Part shown: piece after piece, positions 1 through 9,102 of the stretch
Numbering within the stretch: the stretch's first letter is position 1
Layout: each line of letters opens with the position of its first letter
Assembly: GCF_042693015.1 (NCBI RefSeq)
Contig: NZ_CP170544.1
Location: 4,464,001-4,528,000 of the forward strand
From: Sphingomonas_E sp042693015
GTDB lineage: Bacteria > Pseudomonadota > Alphaproteobacteria > Sphingomonadales > Sphingomonadaceae
Reading direction: 5' to 3'
DNA length: 64,000 nt
Notes under the pieces: model-generated
The model's input: only the letters and a program-made list of their open reading frames with translations
What the model was told of the DNA's origin: nothing
Databases searched by the model: none
Position numbers and translations under genes: made by a program

Positions 1-2
1 GA

Positions 3-791
3 CGGCGCGGGCAGCGCGGCGGCAGGGACAAGCGCGACGGTTTCGGCGACGAGAGCTTCGGCGGCTATAGCGGCGGCGGTGATCGCTTCGGCGGTGGCGG
101 CGGCTATGGCGGCGGCGGCGATCGCTTCGGCGGCGGTGGCGGCGGCTATGGTGGCGGCGGCGATCGCTTCGGCGGCGGCGGCGGCGGCGGCGGTTATCGC
201 GGCGGTGGCGGCGGCTTCGGCGGCGGCGGCGGCGGTGGTGGCTTCGGCGGCGGCGGTGGCCGCGGCGGGATGCCGGCCCAGGTCATCGGCGAAGGCACTG
301 GCGTCGTTAAGTTCTTCAACGGCCAGAAGGGCTTCGGCTTCGTCGTTCGCGACGATGGCGGTGAGGACGTTTTCGTCCACATCTCGGCTGTCGAGCAGGC
401 CGGCCTGACCGGCCTTGCCGAAGGCCAGCCGCTGGGCTTCACGCTCGTCGATCGCGGCGGCCGCATCTCTGCGACCGAATTGAAGATCGAAGGCGAGCCG
501 CTTCCGGTCACCGATCGCGGCCCGCCGCGCGACCGTGAAGATGGCGGTCGTGGTGGCCCGCAGCGCCAGCTCACCGGTGAGCGCGCCAGCGGCACGGTGA
601 AGTTCTTCAACGCGATGAAGGGCTTCGGCTTCATCCAGCGCGATGACGGCCAGCCGGACGCTTTCGTTCACATTTCGGCCGTCGAACGGGCCGGCATGAC
701 CAACCTCAATGAGGGTGATCGGCTGGAGTTCGAGCTCGAGGTCGATCGTCGCGGCAAATATGCGGCGGTGAACCTGAACCCGATCCAGTAA
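3..791 (+). CDS. Cold-shock protein with two CSD domains and a glycine-rich N-terminus (5' end outside window)
   Basis: The reading frame is open from the window edge, so the start is missing. The first ~88 visible residues are Gly/Phe/Tyr/Arg/Asp-rich (blocks such as GGGGDRFGGGGGGY). Two cold-shock domains follow. Each has the RNP1-type core (KGFGFV, KGFGFI) and the RNP2-type core (VFVHI, AFVHI) that bind single-stranded RNA or DNA. CSD1 lies in about 291-480 and CSD2 in about 591-780, joined by a charged linker. The family melts RNA structure or acts as an antiterminator. The RGG-like N-terminal tail is a known elaboration in sphingomonads and may add RNA binding; that is inference. A methionine at 270 could start a shorter protein, but the coding pattern clearly continues upstream. 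A strong terminator follows. Confidence 0.9.
   Translation, partial: RRGQRGGRDKRDGFGDESFGGYSGGGDRFGGGGGYGGGGDRFGGGGGGYGGGGDRFGGGGGGGGYRGGGGGFGGGGGGGGFGGGGGRGGMPAQVIGEGTGVVKFFNGQKGFGFVVRDDGGEDVFVHISAVEQAGLTGLAEGQPLGFTLVDRGGRISATELKIEGEPLPVTDRGPPRDREDGGRGGPQRQLTGERASGTVKFFNAMKGFGFIQRDDGQPDAFVHISAVERAGMTNLNEGDRLEFELEVDRRGKYAAVNLNPIQ
81..269 (+). repeat. Tandem imperfect ~42-bp repeat coding the glycine-rich tail
   Basis: Units beginning gatcgcttcggcgg recur near 81, 120 and 162, separated by ggc-rich runs. They encode the DRFGGGGGGYGGGG pattern of the cold-shock protein. Unit lengths differ slightly, so copy number is probably variable among strains. The repeat is coding and in frame. Confidence 0.75.
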
Positions 792-810
792 GATCGCGTT
801 CGCCGACTGA

Positions 811-850
811 AAAAAAGCCCGGTCCGCATGTGCGGGCCGGGCTTTTTCTT
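811..850 (+). terminator. Rho-independent terminator of the cold-shock gene
   Basis: A GC-rich stem (gcccggtccgca / tgcgggccgggc, one G-U pair) spans 817-842 with a 2-nt loop. A-run before it and a T-run after it. It lies about 25 nt after the stop codon. Confidence 0.85.
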
Positions 851-963
851 TGGGGCGGTGGATCTAGGCATTTCCGCCATGCCAGCGGAGAAGCGTTTTT
901 GCCTTCATAGTCATGGACCTCAGCCGCGCTGGGGTGCCGATCTTGTGGCGTCGGGCGTTCGCC

Positions 964-1698
964 CTACCGCGGCGCCGGCAGCCAACTCGTGTCGAGTTCG
1001 GCATAGCGATTGATATAATTCGCCACCTGCGCCAGCCGGCGTTCATCGTTGATCGTGATCGTCGAATTGTTGCGACTGATCAGCCCGTCCTCCACCAGCA
1101 CGCGCATCATGCGGTTGACATGGACGGAGGTCAGGCCGGTCGCGTCGCCGATCTCCTCCTGCGTCAACGGCAGATGGAAGCTCTGGCCGATATCCCGTTT
1201 CATCACCCGGAGCCGATCGATCGTATCGAGCAGCAAGGCGGCCACCCGCGACCGCGCCGAGGTGCGGCCCAATGAGGCGAGCCGGTCGGTCAGCGAGACA
1301 CGCTCCGCCTGGGTGATGACGAAAAGCAGGGCCGCCAGCCGCGGATGTTCCTCGAACAGCACGCGCAGCGCGCCCTTTTCGAAAGGACACAGCTTCACAT
1401 CGGTCAGGGCCGCCAGCGAATCGCTGGCGTCGATGAAGGCGCCGCCCGACGTTCCGACCAAATCTCCGGGAAAATGAAGGCGTAAGATCTGCCGACTGCC
1501 ATCATCCAGCAGCGCATAGCTGTACATCCAGCCGGACCGCAGCACGAAGATCTCATGCGCACGATCATTCTCACGCCGGATCACAGTGCCCCGGCGGAAG
1601 GATCGCTCGCTATCCTCAAGTCGCGCTAATGCGGTCCTTTCTTTCTCGGTAAGCGGCAGATAATGCTCGAGCCGCTCGGCAAAACAGCTTCCGGTCAC
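964..1698 (-). CDS. Crp/Fnr-family transcriptional regulator
   Basis: 244 residues. The N-terminal half is a cyclic-nucleotide-binding-type beta-roll (roughly residues 25-130; FRRGTVIRREND, LHFPGDLVG). A long dimerisation helix follows, then a C-terminal winged helix (LTQEEIGDATGLTSVHVNR, about residues 180-215) that would contact DNA. No Fnr-type cysteine cluster is present, so it is not an iron-sulfur oxygen sensor of the classical kind, and the ligand is unknown. It is transcribed away from murA, and the 160-bp gap between them must hold both promoters. Function as a DNA-binding activator or repressor is secure; its targets are not visible here. Confidence 0.9.
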   Translation of the reverse strand: MTGSCFAERLEHYLPLTEKERTALARLEDSERSFRRGTVIRRENDRAHEIFVLRSGWMYSYALLDDGSRQILRLHFPGDLVGTSGGAFIDASDSLAALTDVKLCPFEKGALRVLFEEHPRLAALLFVITQAERVSLTDRLASLGRTSARSRVAALLLDTIDRLRVMKRDIGQSFHLPLTQEEIGDATGLTSVHVNRMMRVLVEDGLISRNNSTITINDERRLAQVANYINRYAELDTSWLPAPR

Positions 1699-1859
1699 AA
1701 TCTTTCCATTATCTGGATTTCCCCCCGTCGGACCTTGGTGTCTAGGCGAAAGGAAATCGGTTCCGCCCTAACAACGATCAATGTCGGCCACTTTCTCCAT
1801 GCGAAACGAACAATGGCCGCGTGGCTTGCACGGTGGGCCGGAAACGATAGAAGCGGGCC

Positions 1860-3143
1860 ATGGATCGCATCATCATTCGGGGCGGCCAGCGCCTCGCCGG
1901 CCGCTTGCCCATTTCGGGCGCGAAGAATGCCGCGCTCACCCTCATGCCCTGCGCGCTGTTGACCGATGGCAAGCTGACGCTGCGCAACCTGCCACGTCTC
2001 GCCGACGTGGACAGTTTCGGCCATCTGCTCAACGAGTTGGGTGTTTCGACCAAGGTCGCGCGCGGCCCGGACGGCGAGTTCGGCCGGGTGATGACGATGG
2101 ACGCGCACGAGATCGCGTCGACCGTCGCGCCCTATGACATCGTCCGCAAGATGCGCGCCTCGATTCTGGTGCTCGGGCCGTTGCTCGCCCGCGCAGGCGA
2201 GGCGACGGTGTCGCTGCCGGGCGGTTGCGCGATCGGCAACCGGCCGATCGACCTCCATCTGAAGGCGCTGGAGGCGCTGGGCGCGGAAATCGAGCTGGCG
2301 GCCGGCTATGTCCGTGCAATCGCGCCGGACGGCGGCATCCGCGGCGGCAAGATCGTCTTTCCGGTGGTATCGGTCGGCGCCACCGAGAATGCGGTGATGG
2401 CCGCGGTCCTCGCCAAAGGCGAGACAGTGATCGACAATGCCGCGCGCGAGCCGGAGATCACCGATCTCTGCAACTGCCTTGTCGCCATGGGCGCGGAGAT
2501 CGAGGGGATCGGCACCGAGCGGCTTGTCATCCACGGCAAGGACCGCCTGCACGGCGCCGATTATCGCGTCATGCCCGACCGCATCGAGGCCGGGAGCTAT
2601 GCCTGCGCGGCGGCGATCACTGGCGGTGAGCTGGAACTCGCCGGCGCCAAGGCCGAAGACATGCAGGCGATCCTCGACGGGCTGGTCGAGGCGGACGCAC
2701 AGGTCACGGTGAAGGACAGCGGCGTCACCGTTGCCGCCGACGGCCGGCTGAAGGCGCTGACGCTGTCGACCGCACCCTTCCCGGCATTTCCGACAGACAT
2801 GCAGGCGCAGTTCATGGCGATGCTGGCCCTGGCCGACGGCGCCAGCGTGCTGACCGAGACGATCTTCGAGAATCGCTACATGCACGTCCCCGAACTGGCC
2901 CGGATGGGCGCCGACGTGCAGGTGCGCGGCCGCACCGCGGTGGTGCGCGGGGTCGACAAGCTGCGGGGCGCCGAGGTGATGGCGACCGATCTGCGCGCCT
3001 CGATGAGCCTGGTGCTCGCCGGGCTTGCGGCCGAGGGCGAAACCCAGGTCCACCGCGTCTATCATCTCGATCGCGGCTATGAGCGGCTTGAGGAGAAATT
3101 GTCGCAGGTGGGTGCGGACATCGAACGCGCCGGTGGCGACTGA
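1860..3143 (+). CDS. murA: UDP-N-acetylglucosamine 1-carboxyvinyltransferase MurA
   Basis: 427 residues, the usual MurA length. It catalyses the first committed step of peptidoglycan synthesis in the cytosol, transferring enolpyruvate from PEP to UDP-GlcNAc. Visible signatures: SGAKNA with Lys22-Asn23 near the N-terminus; PGGCAIGNRP with Cys123, equivalent to the fosfomycin-reactive cysteine; FPTDMQAQFMA with the catalytic-region Asp; and DLRASMSLVLAG with the late Arg. The ATG is supported by the family N-terminus (MDRIIIRGG). It is a single-copy housekeeping gene and is intact. The cysteine implies fosfomycin sensitivity of the enzyme itself. Confidence 0.97.
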   Translation: MDRIIIRGGQRLAGRLPISGAKNAALTLMPCALLTDGKLTLRNLPRLADVDSFGHLLNELGVSTKVARGPDGEFGRVMTMDAHEIASTVAPYDIVRKMRASILVLGPLLARAGEATVSLPGGCAIGNRPIDLHLKALEALGAEIELAAGYVRAIAPDGGIRGGKIVFPVVSVGATENAVMAAVLAKGETVIDNAAREPEITDLCNCLVAMGAEIEGIGTERLVIHGKDRLHGADYRVMPDRIEAGSYACAAAITGGELELAGAKAEDMQAILDGLVEADAQVTVKDSGVTVAADGRLKALTLSTAPFPAFPTDMQAQFMAMLALADGASVLTETIFENRYMHVPELARMGADVQVRGRTAVVRGVDKLRGAEVMATDLRASMSLVLAGLAAEGETQVHRVYHLDRGYERLEEKLSQVGADIERAGGD

Positions 3144-3159
3144 CGCCTGTTAGCGAGTC

Positions 3160-3179
3160 GTTAACCATTTGCCGTTAAC
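3160..3179. promoter_or_regulatory. GTTAAC-N8-GTTAAC site upstream of the c-di-GMP gene (CtrA-like)
   Basis: Two GTTAAC boxes flank catttgcc in the 68-bp gap between murA and the next gene. The left half reads TTAACCAT, the half-site form bound by CtrA in alphaproteobacteria. The spacing differs from the canonical TTAA-N7-TTAA, so CtrA control is only suggested. Confidence 0.4.
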
Positions 3180-3211
3180 AGGGCGGTTTGCGTTCCACGA
3201 GTTTACGTCCT

Positions 3212-5413
3212 GTGCCCAAGCTGACGAGCGGTTTCCTTCGCCAGTTCCTGCTGCCGGTAGCGGCCGCGGTCACTCTGATCGCGGGTATCGTGGTGGTGCC
3301 ACTCAGCTGGTCCACCCACGAGATCGACCAGATTGCCGAGGCGCGGCAGCGGCAGATATTCACCGCCGTCCTCGATCAGAACATCACCGGGATCAGCAAG
3401 GATCAGGAGGCGTCGACCGTGTGGGACGATGCCGTGGTGGCCGTGCGCAGGCCGCATCCCGATCTCGTCTGGTTCGACAATAATCTCGGCGTCTGGTTCA
3501 ACCGCTATTACGGCCATGACGACGTTATCGTCCTCAACCCGGACAATGAACCCATCTATGTGATGCGCGAAGGCAAGCGCGCCGCCCTCGCCGATTTCGA
3601 GGCCTTGCGGGCCCGCGCGCTGCCGCTGATCGCAAAGGTCCGCGCCGGCGCGCGCCGTGGCCTCCGATCCGCTTCCGGCCCGATCGCGCCGCCGGCGGGA
3701 GCCAGCGACATCACCATCGTCGATGGGCGTCCATCAATCATCAGCGTGAAGCCCATCGTCACCGAAACCGGCCGCTATCCGCAGGTGGCAGGCCGCGAAT
3801 TTCTCCATATCAGCGTCCGTCATCTCGACGGCGGTTTCCTGCGCGAACTGGCCGGACAATATGGTTTCAGCGGCGCGCGCTTCGCCTGGACGCTGGATGG
3901 CGCCGATGGCCTGTCCAACGCGCCGCTGCGCACCCGGCGGGGCGAGACGATCGGCTATGTGCTGTGGGAGCCTTTCTCGCCCGGCACGCGGGTGATGGCG
4001 CGGCTGACGCCCGGGCTGACCGCCGCGCTGGCCTTCATCGGCATCATCGTCGCGCTGCTGCTGGTGCGCATCCGCCGCACGCTGGTGGCGCTGCGCGCGA
4101 GCGAGGCCCATGCCCAGCATCTCGCCTTCCACGACACGCTGACCGGCCTCGCCAACCGTGCCTTGTTCCAGGATCGCCTCGATCATGCGCTGGCGGCGGT
4201 GCGGCGCGGCGGCCCGGCGGTCGCGCTCTTCTATCTCGATCTCGACCGTTTCAAGGCGGTCAACGACACGCTGGGCCATGCCGCAGGCGACCAACTCATC
4301 CGCCAGGTGGCCGGGCGGCTCAAGGCGGCGACGCGCGAAAGCGACACGGTGGTGCGGCTGGGCGGCGATGAATTCGCCATCATCCTGTCCGGCGGTGTCT
4401 CCGAGGCTTTGGCCGAGATGCTGTGTCTGCGGCTGGTGGAGACGATCGGCGAGCCTTTCGATCTCGATGGCACCCGCGTCAATGTCGGGGTCAGCATCGG
4501 CGTAGCGATCGCCCCTGCCCATGCGGTCGACCGCATCGAGCTGAGCCGCAAGGCGGATATCGCGCTCTATGAGGCGAAGGCGCTCGGCCGCGGCCGCCAT
4601 GTGCTGTTCACCAATGCGATGGACGCGACGCTCCAGCGCCGGCGCGAGATCGAGAATGATCTGCGCGTCGCAATTGCGGCGGGCGACCAGTTCGACCTTT
4701 ACTATCAGCCCGTCCACGATGCCCGCACGCGGGCGGCCACGGGGGTCGAGGCGCTGATCCGCTGGCGACATCCGGTCTATGGGCTGATGTCGCCCGCCAC
4801 CTTCATCCCGATCGCCGAAGACAGCGGCATGATCGAGTTGATCGGCGATTGGGTGCTGCGCGAAGCCTGCAGCGCCGCGCGCAACTGGTCGCTCGATACG
4901 CTCTGCATCAATGTCTCGGCCGTGCAGTTGCGCAACCCCGATCTCGCCAAGCGGGTGCTCGCCACGATCGCGGCGAGCGGCATGGACCCGCGCCGGATCG
5001 AGCTGGAGATCACCGAGACCAGCTTCGTCGAGAATGCCGCCGCCTGCGAACGCAATATCGCCTTGCTGCGCGCGCAGGGCGTGCGTATCGCGCTCGATGA
5101 TTTCGGCACCGGCTATTCCTCCTTCAACCATCTGCGCGACTTCGCGGTCGATCGCATCAAGGTCGATCGGTCCTTCGTCGCCGGTATCGACCGGCGCGAG
5201 GGCGGCAGCGCGATCATCCGCGCGATCGTCGGCCTGGCCGCGGCGCGCGGCATCGCGGTCACGGCCGAGGGCGTGGAAACCGAAGCTCAGGCGGAATGGC
5301 TGACCGCGGTGGGCTGCGGATCGCTTCAGGGCTATCTGCTGTCGCTGCCCGCGCCGCGCCCGACGATCGACCGGCAGTTCGGTCTCAAGCTGCTCGGCGT
5401 CCTCGCCGAATAG
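3212..5413 (+). CDS. Membrane CHASE4-GGDEF-EAL protein (c-di-GMP synthesis/turnover)
   Basis: About 733 residues from a GTG start; a TTG eight codons upstream (3188) is an alternative. Order: transmembrane helix near residues 8-30, a periplasmic CHASE4-type sensor (SKDQEASTVWDDAVVAV, WFDNNLGVWFNRYYG), a second transmembrane helix (TAALAFIGIIVALLLVRI), GGDEF domain, EAL domain. The diguanylate cyclase motif is intact (LGGDEFAI). The phosphodiesterase motif is intact (GVEALIRWRHP), as is the metal-binding DDFGTGYSS stretch. Both activities are therefore possible, and which one dominates cannot be told. No SD is obvious. The TTAAC repeats upstream hint at cell-cycle control. Confidence 0.93.
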   Translation: MPKLTSGFLRQFLLPVAAAVTLIAGIVVVPLSWSTHEIDQIAEARQRQIFTAVLDQNITGISKDQEASTVWDDAVVAVRRPHPDLVWFDNNLGVWFNRYYGHDDVIVLNPDNEPIYVMREGKRAALADFEALRARALPLIAKVRAGARRGLRSASGPIAPPAGASDITIVDGRPSIISVKPIVTETGRYPQVAGREFLHISVRHLDGGFLRELAGQYGFSGARFAWTLDGADGLSNAPLRTRRGETIGYVLWEPFSPGTRVMARLTPGLTAALAFIGIIVALLLVRIRRTLVALRASEAHAQHLAFHDTLTGLANRALFQDRLDHALAAVRRGGPAVALFYLDLDRFKAVNDTLGHAAGDQLIRQVAGRLKAATRESDTVVRLGGDEFAIILSGGVSEALAEMLCLRLVETIGEPFDLDGTRVNVGVSIGVAIAPAHAVDRIELSRKADIALYEAKALGRGRHVLFTNAMDATLQRRREIENDLRVAIAAGDQFDLYYQPVHDARTRAATGVEALIRWRHPVYGLMSPATFIPIAEDSGMIELIGDWVLREACSAARNWSLDTLCINVSAVQLRNPDLAKRVLATIAASGMDPRRIELEITETSFVENAAACERNIALLRAQGVRIALDDFGTGYSSFNHLRDFAVDRIKVDRSFVAGIDRREGGSAIIRAIVGLAAARGIAVTAEGVETEAQAEWLTAVGCGSLQGYLLSLPAPRPTIDRQFGLKLLGVLAE

Positions 5414-5416
5414 CGT

Positions 5417-5806
5417 TCAGGCGCCCGTCGGCGGCTCCCACAATTCGATCGCATTGCCTTCGGGATCGTGGATTCGCGCGAAGCGGCCGATCTCCGGGGT
5501 GGCATCCCATTCGGCCTTGGTGATGACCGCCACGCCTTCGGCGCGCAATGTCTCCAGCAGGCCATCCATGTCGGATACGCGCAGATTGATCATCCACTGC
5601 TTGTCCGCGGGAAAATAATCGCTGTCGGCCTTGAAGGGCTGGAATACCACCGGTCCACCCATCGTCTGCCACACCCATTCGTTCGGCTCGCCGGCCCCCT
5701 CCGCCACGCAGCCATGGCCGACGCCGAGATGCGTCTGATACCAGGTCAGCAGCGCCTCCGGCTCCCGCGCGCGGAAAAAAATGCCACCAATTCCGAGCAC
5801 GCCCAT
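5417..5806 (-). CDS. VOC-family (glyoxalase/bleomycin-resistance-like) protein
   Basis: 129 residues, one or two beta-alpha-beta-beta-beta modules: GIFFRAREPEALLTWYQTHLG at the N-terminus and a C-terminal FARIHDPEGNAIELWEP. These are typical of the vicinal-oxygen-chelate superfamily, which binds a metal and acts on small molecules. The start at 5806 is chosen because ggagg lies 9 nt upstream; the frame runs on to 5878 without a better site. It converges with the upstream GGDEF-EAL gene (4-bp gap). The substrate is unknown. Confidence 0.85.
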   Translation of the reverse strand: MGVLGIGGIFFRAREPEALLTWYQTHLGVGHGCVAEGAGEPNEWVWQTMGGPVVFQPFKADSDYFPADKQWMINLRVSDMDGLLETLRAEGVAVITKAEWDATPEIGRFARIHDPEGNAIELWEPPTGA

Positions 5807-5967
5807 TTTTGGAAACCTCCTCGCGCTATATTCGTATTCCGTAACGTCAATCGGAAAAGGGGGCGGTTTTCCATCCATGTATCACGAAGCAGTTGTTGCA
5901 GAAACGTCGCAAGTACGGCGGTTTTCGAGGTTAAAAGCGCCGTTTCCACTGGAATCGCTTTCCCTGA

Positions 5968-5983
5968 CCGTTTACGTAAACGG
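5968..5983. promoter_or_regulatory. 16-bp perfect palindrome upstream of the TonB receptor
   Basis: CCGTTTACGTAAACGG reads the same on both strands and ends 42 bp before the receptor ATG. Such a site suits a dimeric repressor (LacI, TetR or MarR type). No regulator gene is adjacent except the Crp/Fnr gene 4.3 kb away. Confidence 0.5.
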
Positions 5984-6025
5984 AAATCAGAAAAAATTCG
6001 AAAAACTAAAAAGTGGGAGAGACTG

Positions 6026-8791
6026 ATGAAAAAGGCGCTCTGGCTGCTGTCATCCGGGCTGTTCGCCCTTTCCACCCCCGTTGTCGCGCAGGACACGGCT
6101 GCTGCCGAAGTCGCCGACGCGGCTGCCCCTGATCAGGGCGACATCATCGTCACGGCCACGCGCCGCAGCGAGGCGCTGTCGGACGTACCCTTGTCGGTTT
6201 CGGCGGTGACCGCCGATACGCTGCAGAATTCGGGCGCGACCGATATTCGCCAGCTCAACCAGGTTTCGCCCTCACTGCTCGTTTCCTCCACCTCGTCGGA
6301 AGCCGGCGCGGGTGTCGCCCGTATCCGCGGCGTCGGCACGGTCGGTGACAATCCCGGCCTTGAAAGCTCGGTCGCGACCTTCATCGACGGCGTCTATCGC
6401 AACCGTTCGGGCGTCGGCCTCACGGAACTGGGCGCGATCGACCGGATCGAGGTGCTGCGCGGGCCGCAGGGCACATTGTTCGGCCGCAACGCATCGGCCG
6501 GCCTGATCCACGTCATCACCGCCAAGCCCAAGTTCGAGCATGAGGGCACGGCCGAATTCACCTACGGCAATTATGATTATATCCGCGGCGCGCTCGGCCT
6601 GACCGGGCCGATCACCGAATCGCTCGCCTTCCGCCTGGACGGCATCTACACGAAGCGCGACGGCTTCCTGAAGGATGTCATCTCGGGCCGCGATCTCAAC
6701 AATCGCGATCGCTGGCTGGCCCGCGGCCAGTTGCTCTACGAACCCACCGACGAACTCTCCATCCGCGTCATCGGCGACTATTCGGATCGTAACGAGGAAT
6801 GCTGCGGCGCGCCCTATCTGCCCACGCAGAACGTGACGCGCGCCCCCGATGGCACGCTGGTCTTCGGCCCCTCGTCGATCGCCGGAATCCAGCGCGCGCT
6901 GGGTGCGGTGATCAACGAGGACACCTATGAGCGCGATGTTTCGATCACGCCGGGGCGCTCCTATCGCGGCGACGTGAAGGATTGGGGCCTGTCGGGCGAG
7001 ATCAATTATGATTTCGGCGGTGCGCAGCTCACCTCGATCACGTCCTATCGCGACTGGAAGTGGAAGCGCGGCCAGGATGCCGACTTCAACAATCTCGACA
7101 TCCTCTATCGCGACGATGATGGCAGCGCGAACCAGCGTTTCCAGACCTTCACGCAGGAATTGCGCGTGCAGGGCGAGGCGTTCGACGGCAAGCTCGACTG
7201 GCTGGTCGGCGGCTATTACGCCAATGAAAAGCTGACCTATAACGACAATCTGAAGACGGGCGCGGACTATCAGAATTTCGCCAACTGTCTGCTCGCCGCC
7301 AATCTCGGCTCGCAGCTCGGCGTGCCGTCGCTGCTGTCGATCCCGGGCACCAACTGCTTCAACCGCGCGGTCGGCGGCGCGATCGCCAGCAATCCGGCGC
7401 TGCCGGCGGCGACCCGCCAGGTCATCGCGCTGTTGAGCGGCAATGCGCCGGGCGTTCCGGTCGGCGGCTATAATGCGGTGGCGGCGGCGCTCGGCATGCC
7501 GGGCTTCAGCTTCAACGGCGTCGGCGTCGACGATCATTACAAGCAGACGAGCCGCAACTTCGCCGTCTTCACGCACAATGTGTTCGACATCACCGACCAA
7601 CTGAGCGTCACGCTCGGCGGCCGCTACACCAACGAGAAGAAGTCGCTCGACGCCAGCCTGTCGGACAACAACACGCTCTGCCGCGCGATCAGCGCCTCGC
7701 CGCTCGCCGCGCTCCAACAGCTTGCCTGCCTCGTCCCCGGCATCGCCGGCGGCGCCTTCGTCGAGGATAATGAGAAGCGGAGCGAGGACGAGTTCACCTA
7801 CACCGCCGTCCTCAGCTACAAGCCGATCGAGGAACTGCTGCTCTATGCAAGCTATTCCAAGGGCTACAAGGCGGGCGGCTTCAACCTCGATCGCAACAGT
7901 CTGAACCGTAATGGCCGCGTCGTGCTAGATGGTCGGACGCTGATCAACGGCACCGGTGCGATCGGTGTCGGCAATGGCGGGCCGACCGATCTCAGCCAGT
8001 TGGAATTCGAGCCGGAAGGCGTGCATTCGACCGAAATCGGCGCCAAGTTCAACGGCAGGGGCTTCGATCTGAACGTCTCCGCCTTCTATTCGGTGTTCGA
8101 CAATTTCCAGCTCAACACCTTCAACGGCATCAACTTCGTCGTTGAGAATGTGAACGGCTGCAGCGACGATCTTGGCACTGCGCCGACCGACAGCGACAGC
8201 ACCAACGGCGCCTGCACCGGCAAGGTGAAGGGCGGCGTCGTCAGCAAGGGCGTCGAGGTCGAGGCCTATGCAACGCTGACGCCCAACCTGCGCGTCATCC
8301 AGGGCTTCACTTATTCCGACACCAAATATCGCAAGAATCTGGTGGGTGTGGATGGTCGTCCGCTCAGCGCGGCCTTCTTCCAGCTACCCGGTTCGCGCAT
8401 CTCCAACTCGGCGCTCTACACGCTCACCGGTTCGGCGACCTGGACGCCGGATCTGGGCTGGAACGGCGTCCAGGCCCTCCTCTATGCCGATTATCGCTAT
8501 CAGAGCGAGCTCAACACCGGCTCCGACCTCGATCTCGAAAAGCGGCAGAGCGGGGTGATGGTGGTCAATGCCCGCGTCGGCCTGATCGGCGACGAAGGCA
8601 AATGGGGCATCGAGTTCTGGGGCCAGAACATCTTCAACAAGAATTACAAGCAGGTCGCGTTCGACGCGCCGGGCCAGGGCAGCGGCACCACTGCGCAGAC
8701 CGCGGCCTTCGGCACGCCGACCACCCAACTGTTCAACGCCTTCCTGGCCGAACCGCGCACCTATGGCGTGACGGTGCGGACGAAGTTCTGA
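6026..8791 (+). CDS. TonB-dependent outer-membrane receptor
   Basis: 921 residues. A Sec signal peptide (MKKALWLLSSGLFALSTPVVAQ) is followed by a TonB-box-like segment (DIIVTATRR), the plug (about residues 50-165; LRGPQGTLFGRNASAG), and a 22-strand-type barrel ending in aromatic Phe (YGVTVRTKF), as outer-membrane proteins do. It imports a ligand using TonB/ExbBD energy. The plug pattern matches the large sphingomonad family without a known substrate. The start is set by gggaga upstream and by the signal peptide; the frame is open far upstream (to 5468) but those codons cover the VOC gene. Monocistronic, with a palindrome before it and a terminator after it. Confidence 0.94.
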   Translation: MKKALWLLSSGLFALSTPVVAQDTAAAEVADAAAPDQGDIIVTATRRSEALSDVPLSVSAVTADTLQNSGATDIRQLNQVSPSLLVSSTSSEAGAGVARIRGVGTVGDNPGLESSVATFIDGVYRNRSGVGLTELGAIDRIEVLRGPQGTLFGRNASAGLIHVITAKPKFEHEGTAEFTYGNYDYIRGALGLTGPITESLAFRLDGIYTKRDGFLKDVISGRDLNNRDRWLARGQLLYEPTDELSIRVIGDYSDRNEECCGAPYLPTQNVTRAPDGTLVFGPSSIAGIQRALGAVINEDTYERDVSITPGRSYRGDVKDWGLSGEINYDFGGAQLTSITSYRDWKWKRGQDADFNNLDILYRDDDGSANQRFQTFTQELRVQGEAFDGKLDWLVGGYYANEKLTYNDNLKTGADYQNFANCLLAANLGSQLGVPSLLSIPGTNCFNRAVGGAIASNPALPAATRQVIALLSGNAPGVPVGGYNAVAAALGMPGFSFNGVGVDDHYKQTSRNFAVFTHNVFDITDQLSVTLGGRYTNEKKSLDASLSDNNTLCRAISASPLAALQQLACLVPGIAGGAFVEDNEKRSEDEFTYTAVLSYKPIEELLLYASYSKGYKAGGFNLDRNSLNRNGRVVLDGRTLINGTGAIGVGNGGPTDLSQLEFEPEGVHSTEIGAKFNGRGFDLNVSAFYSVFDNFQLNTFNGINFVVENVNGCSDDLGTAPTDSDSTNGACTGKVKGGVVSKGVEVEAYATLTPNLRVIQGFTYSDTKYRKNLVGVDGRPLSAAFFQLPGSRISNSALYTLTGSATWTPDLGWNGVQALLYADYRYQSELNTGSDLDLEKRQSGVMVVNARVGLIGDEGKWGIEFWGQNIFNKNYKQVAFDAPGQGSGTTAQTAAFGTPTTQLFNAFLAEPRTYGVTVRTKF

Positions 8792-9096
8792 TCTGACTTC
8801 ATCGGACAAGGCAAAGGCCCGCTGCCACCACGGCAGCGGGCCTTTTCTTTTGTCCGCTCAGCTCCGAGTTTGGGGTAGGGCGGGTCCGGTCGCGGGCGGG
8901 TGCCGGAGCAGAGCGACACCGTGGACGATGCCTGCGACGCGCTCATCGTGGCCCCGTCATGGTCTCGAAGATCCAGCAATATGCTGCCGCCGGCGACCGC
9001 CGTTGCCGTAAGCAAAGCGAGCCCGCCGATCAGCCGTAGCCGGTGCGCCATCCACGCACCGGCCAGGCCGATCGCCGCGATCGCGCAGCACAGCAT
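8761..9096 (-). CDS. Possible small membrane protein downstream of the DUF899 gene
   Basis: An ATG six bases after the DUF899 stop opens a frame whose first ~45 residues look like two hydrophobic helices (GLAGAWMAHRL, LIGGLALLTATAVAGGSILL). The rest is compositionally odd, runs through the terminator hairpin of the receptor gene and overlaps its 3' end. Either a real two-helix protein with a poor C-terminus or a chance frame. Confidence 0.3.
   Translation of the reverse strand: MLCCAIAAIGLAGAWMAHRLRLIGGLALLTATAVAGGSILLDLRDHDGATMSASQASSTVSLCSGTRPRPDPPYPKLGAERTKEKARCRGGSGPLPCPMKSDQNFVRTVTP
8813..8852 (+). terminator. Rho-independent terminator after the TonB receptor
   Basis: aaaggcccgctgcc / ggcagcgggccttt stem with accac loop, followed by tcttttg. 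It starts about 22 bp after the receptor stop codon. Confidence 0.85.
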
Positions 9097-9102
9097 CGCC
9101 GG

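Noticed and set aside
81..269. CRISPR-like array from regular repeats
   Set aside because: Repeats are contiguous, coding and without unique spacers; they encode a glycine-rich tail.
1695..3065. Minus-strand frame of 456 codons opposite murA
   Set aside because: Shadow of an intact housekeeping gene; His/Arg/Asp-rich with no fold.
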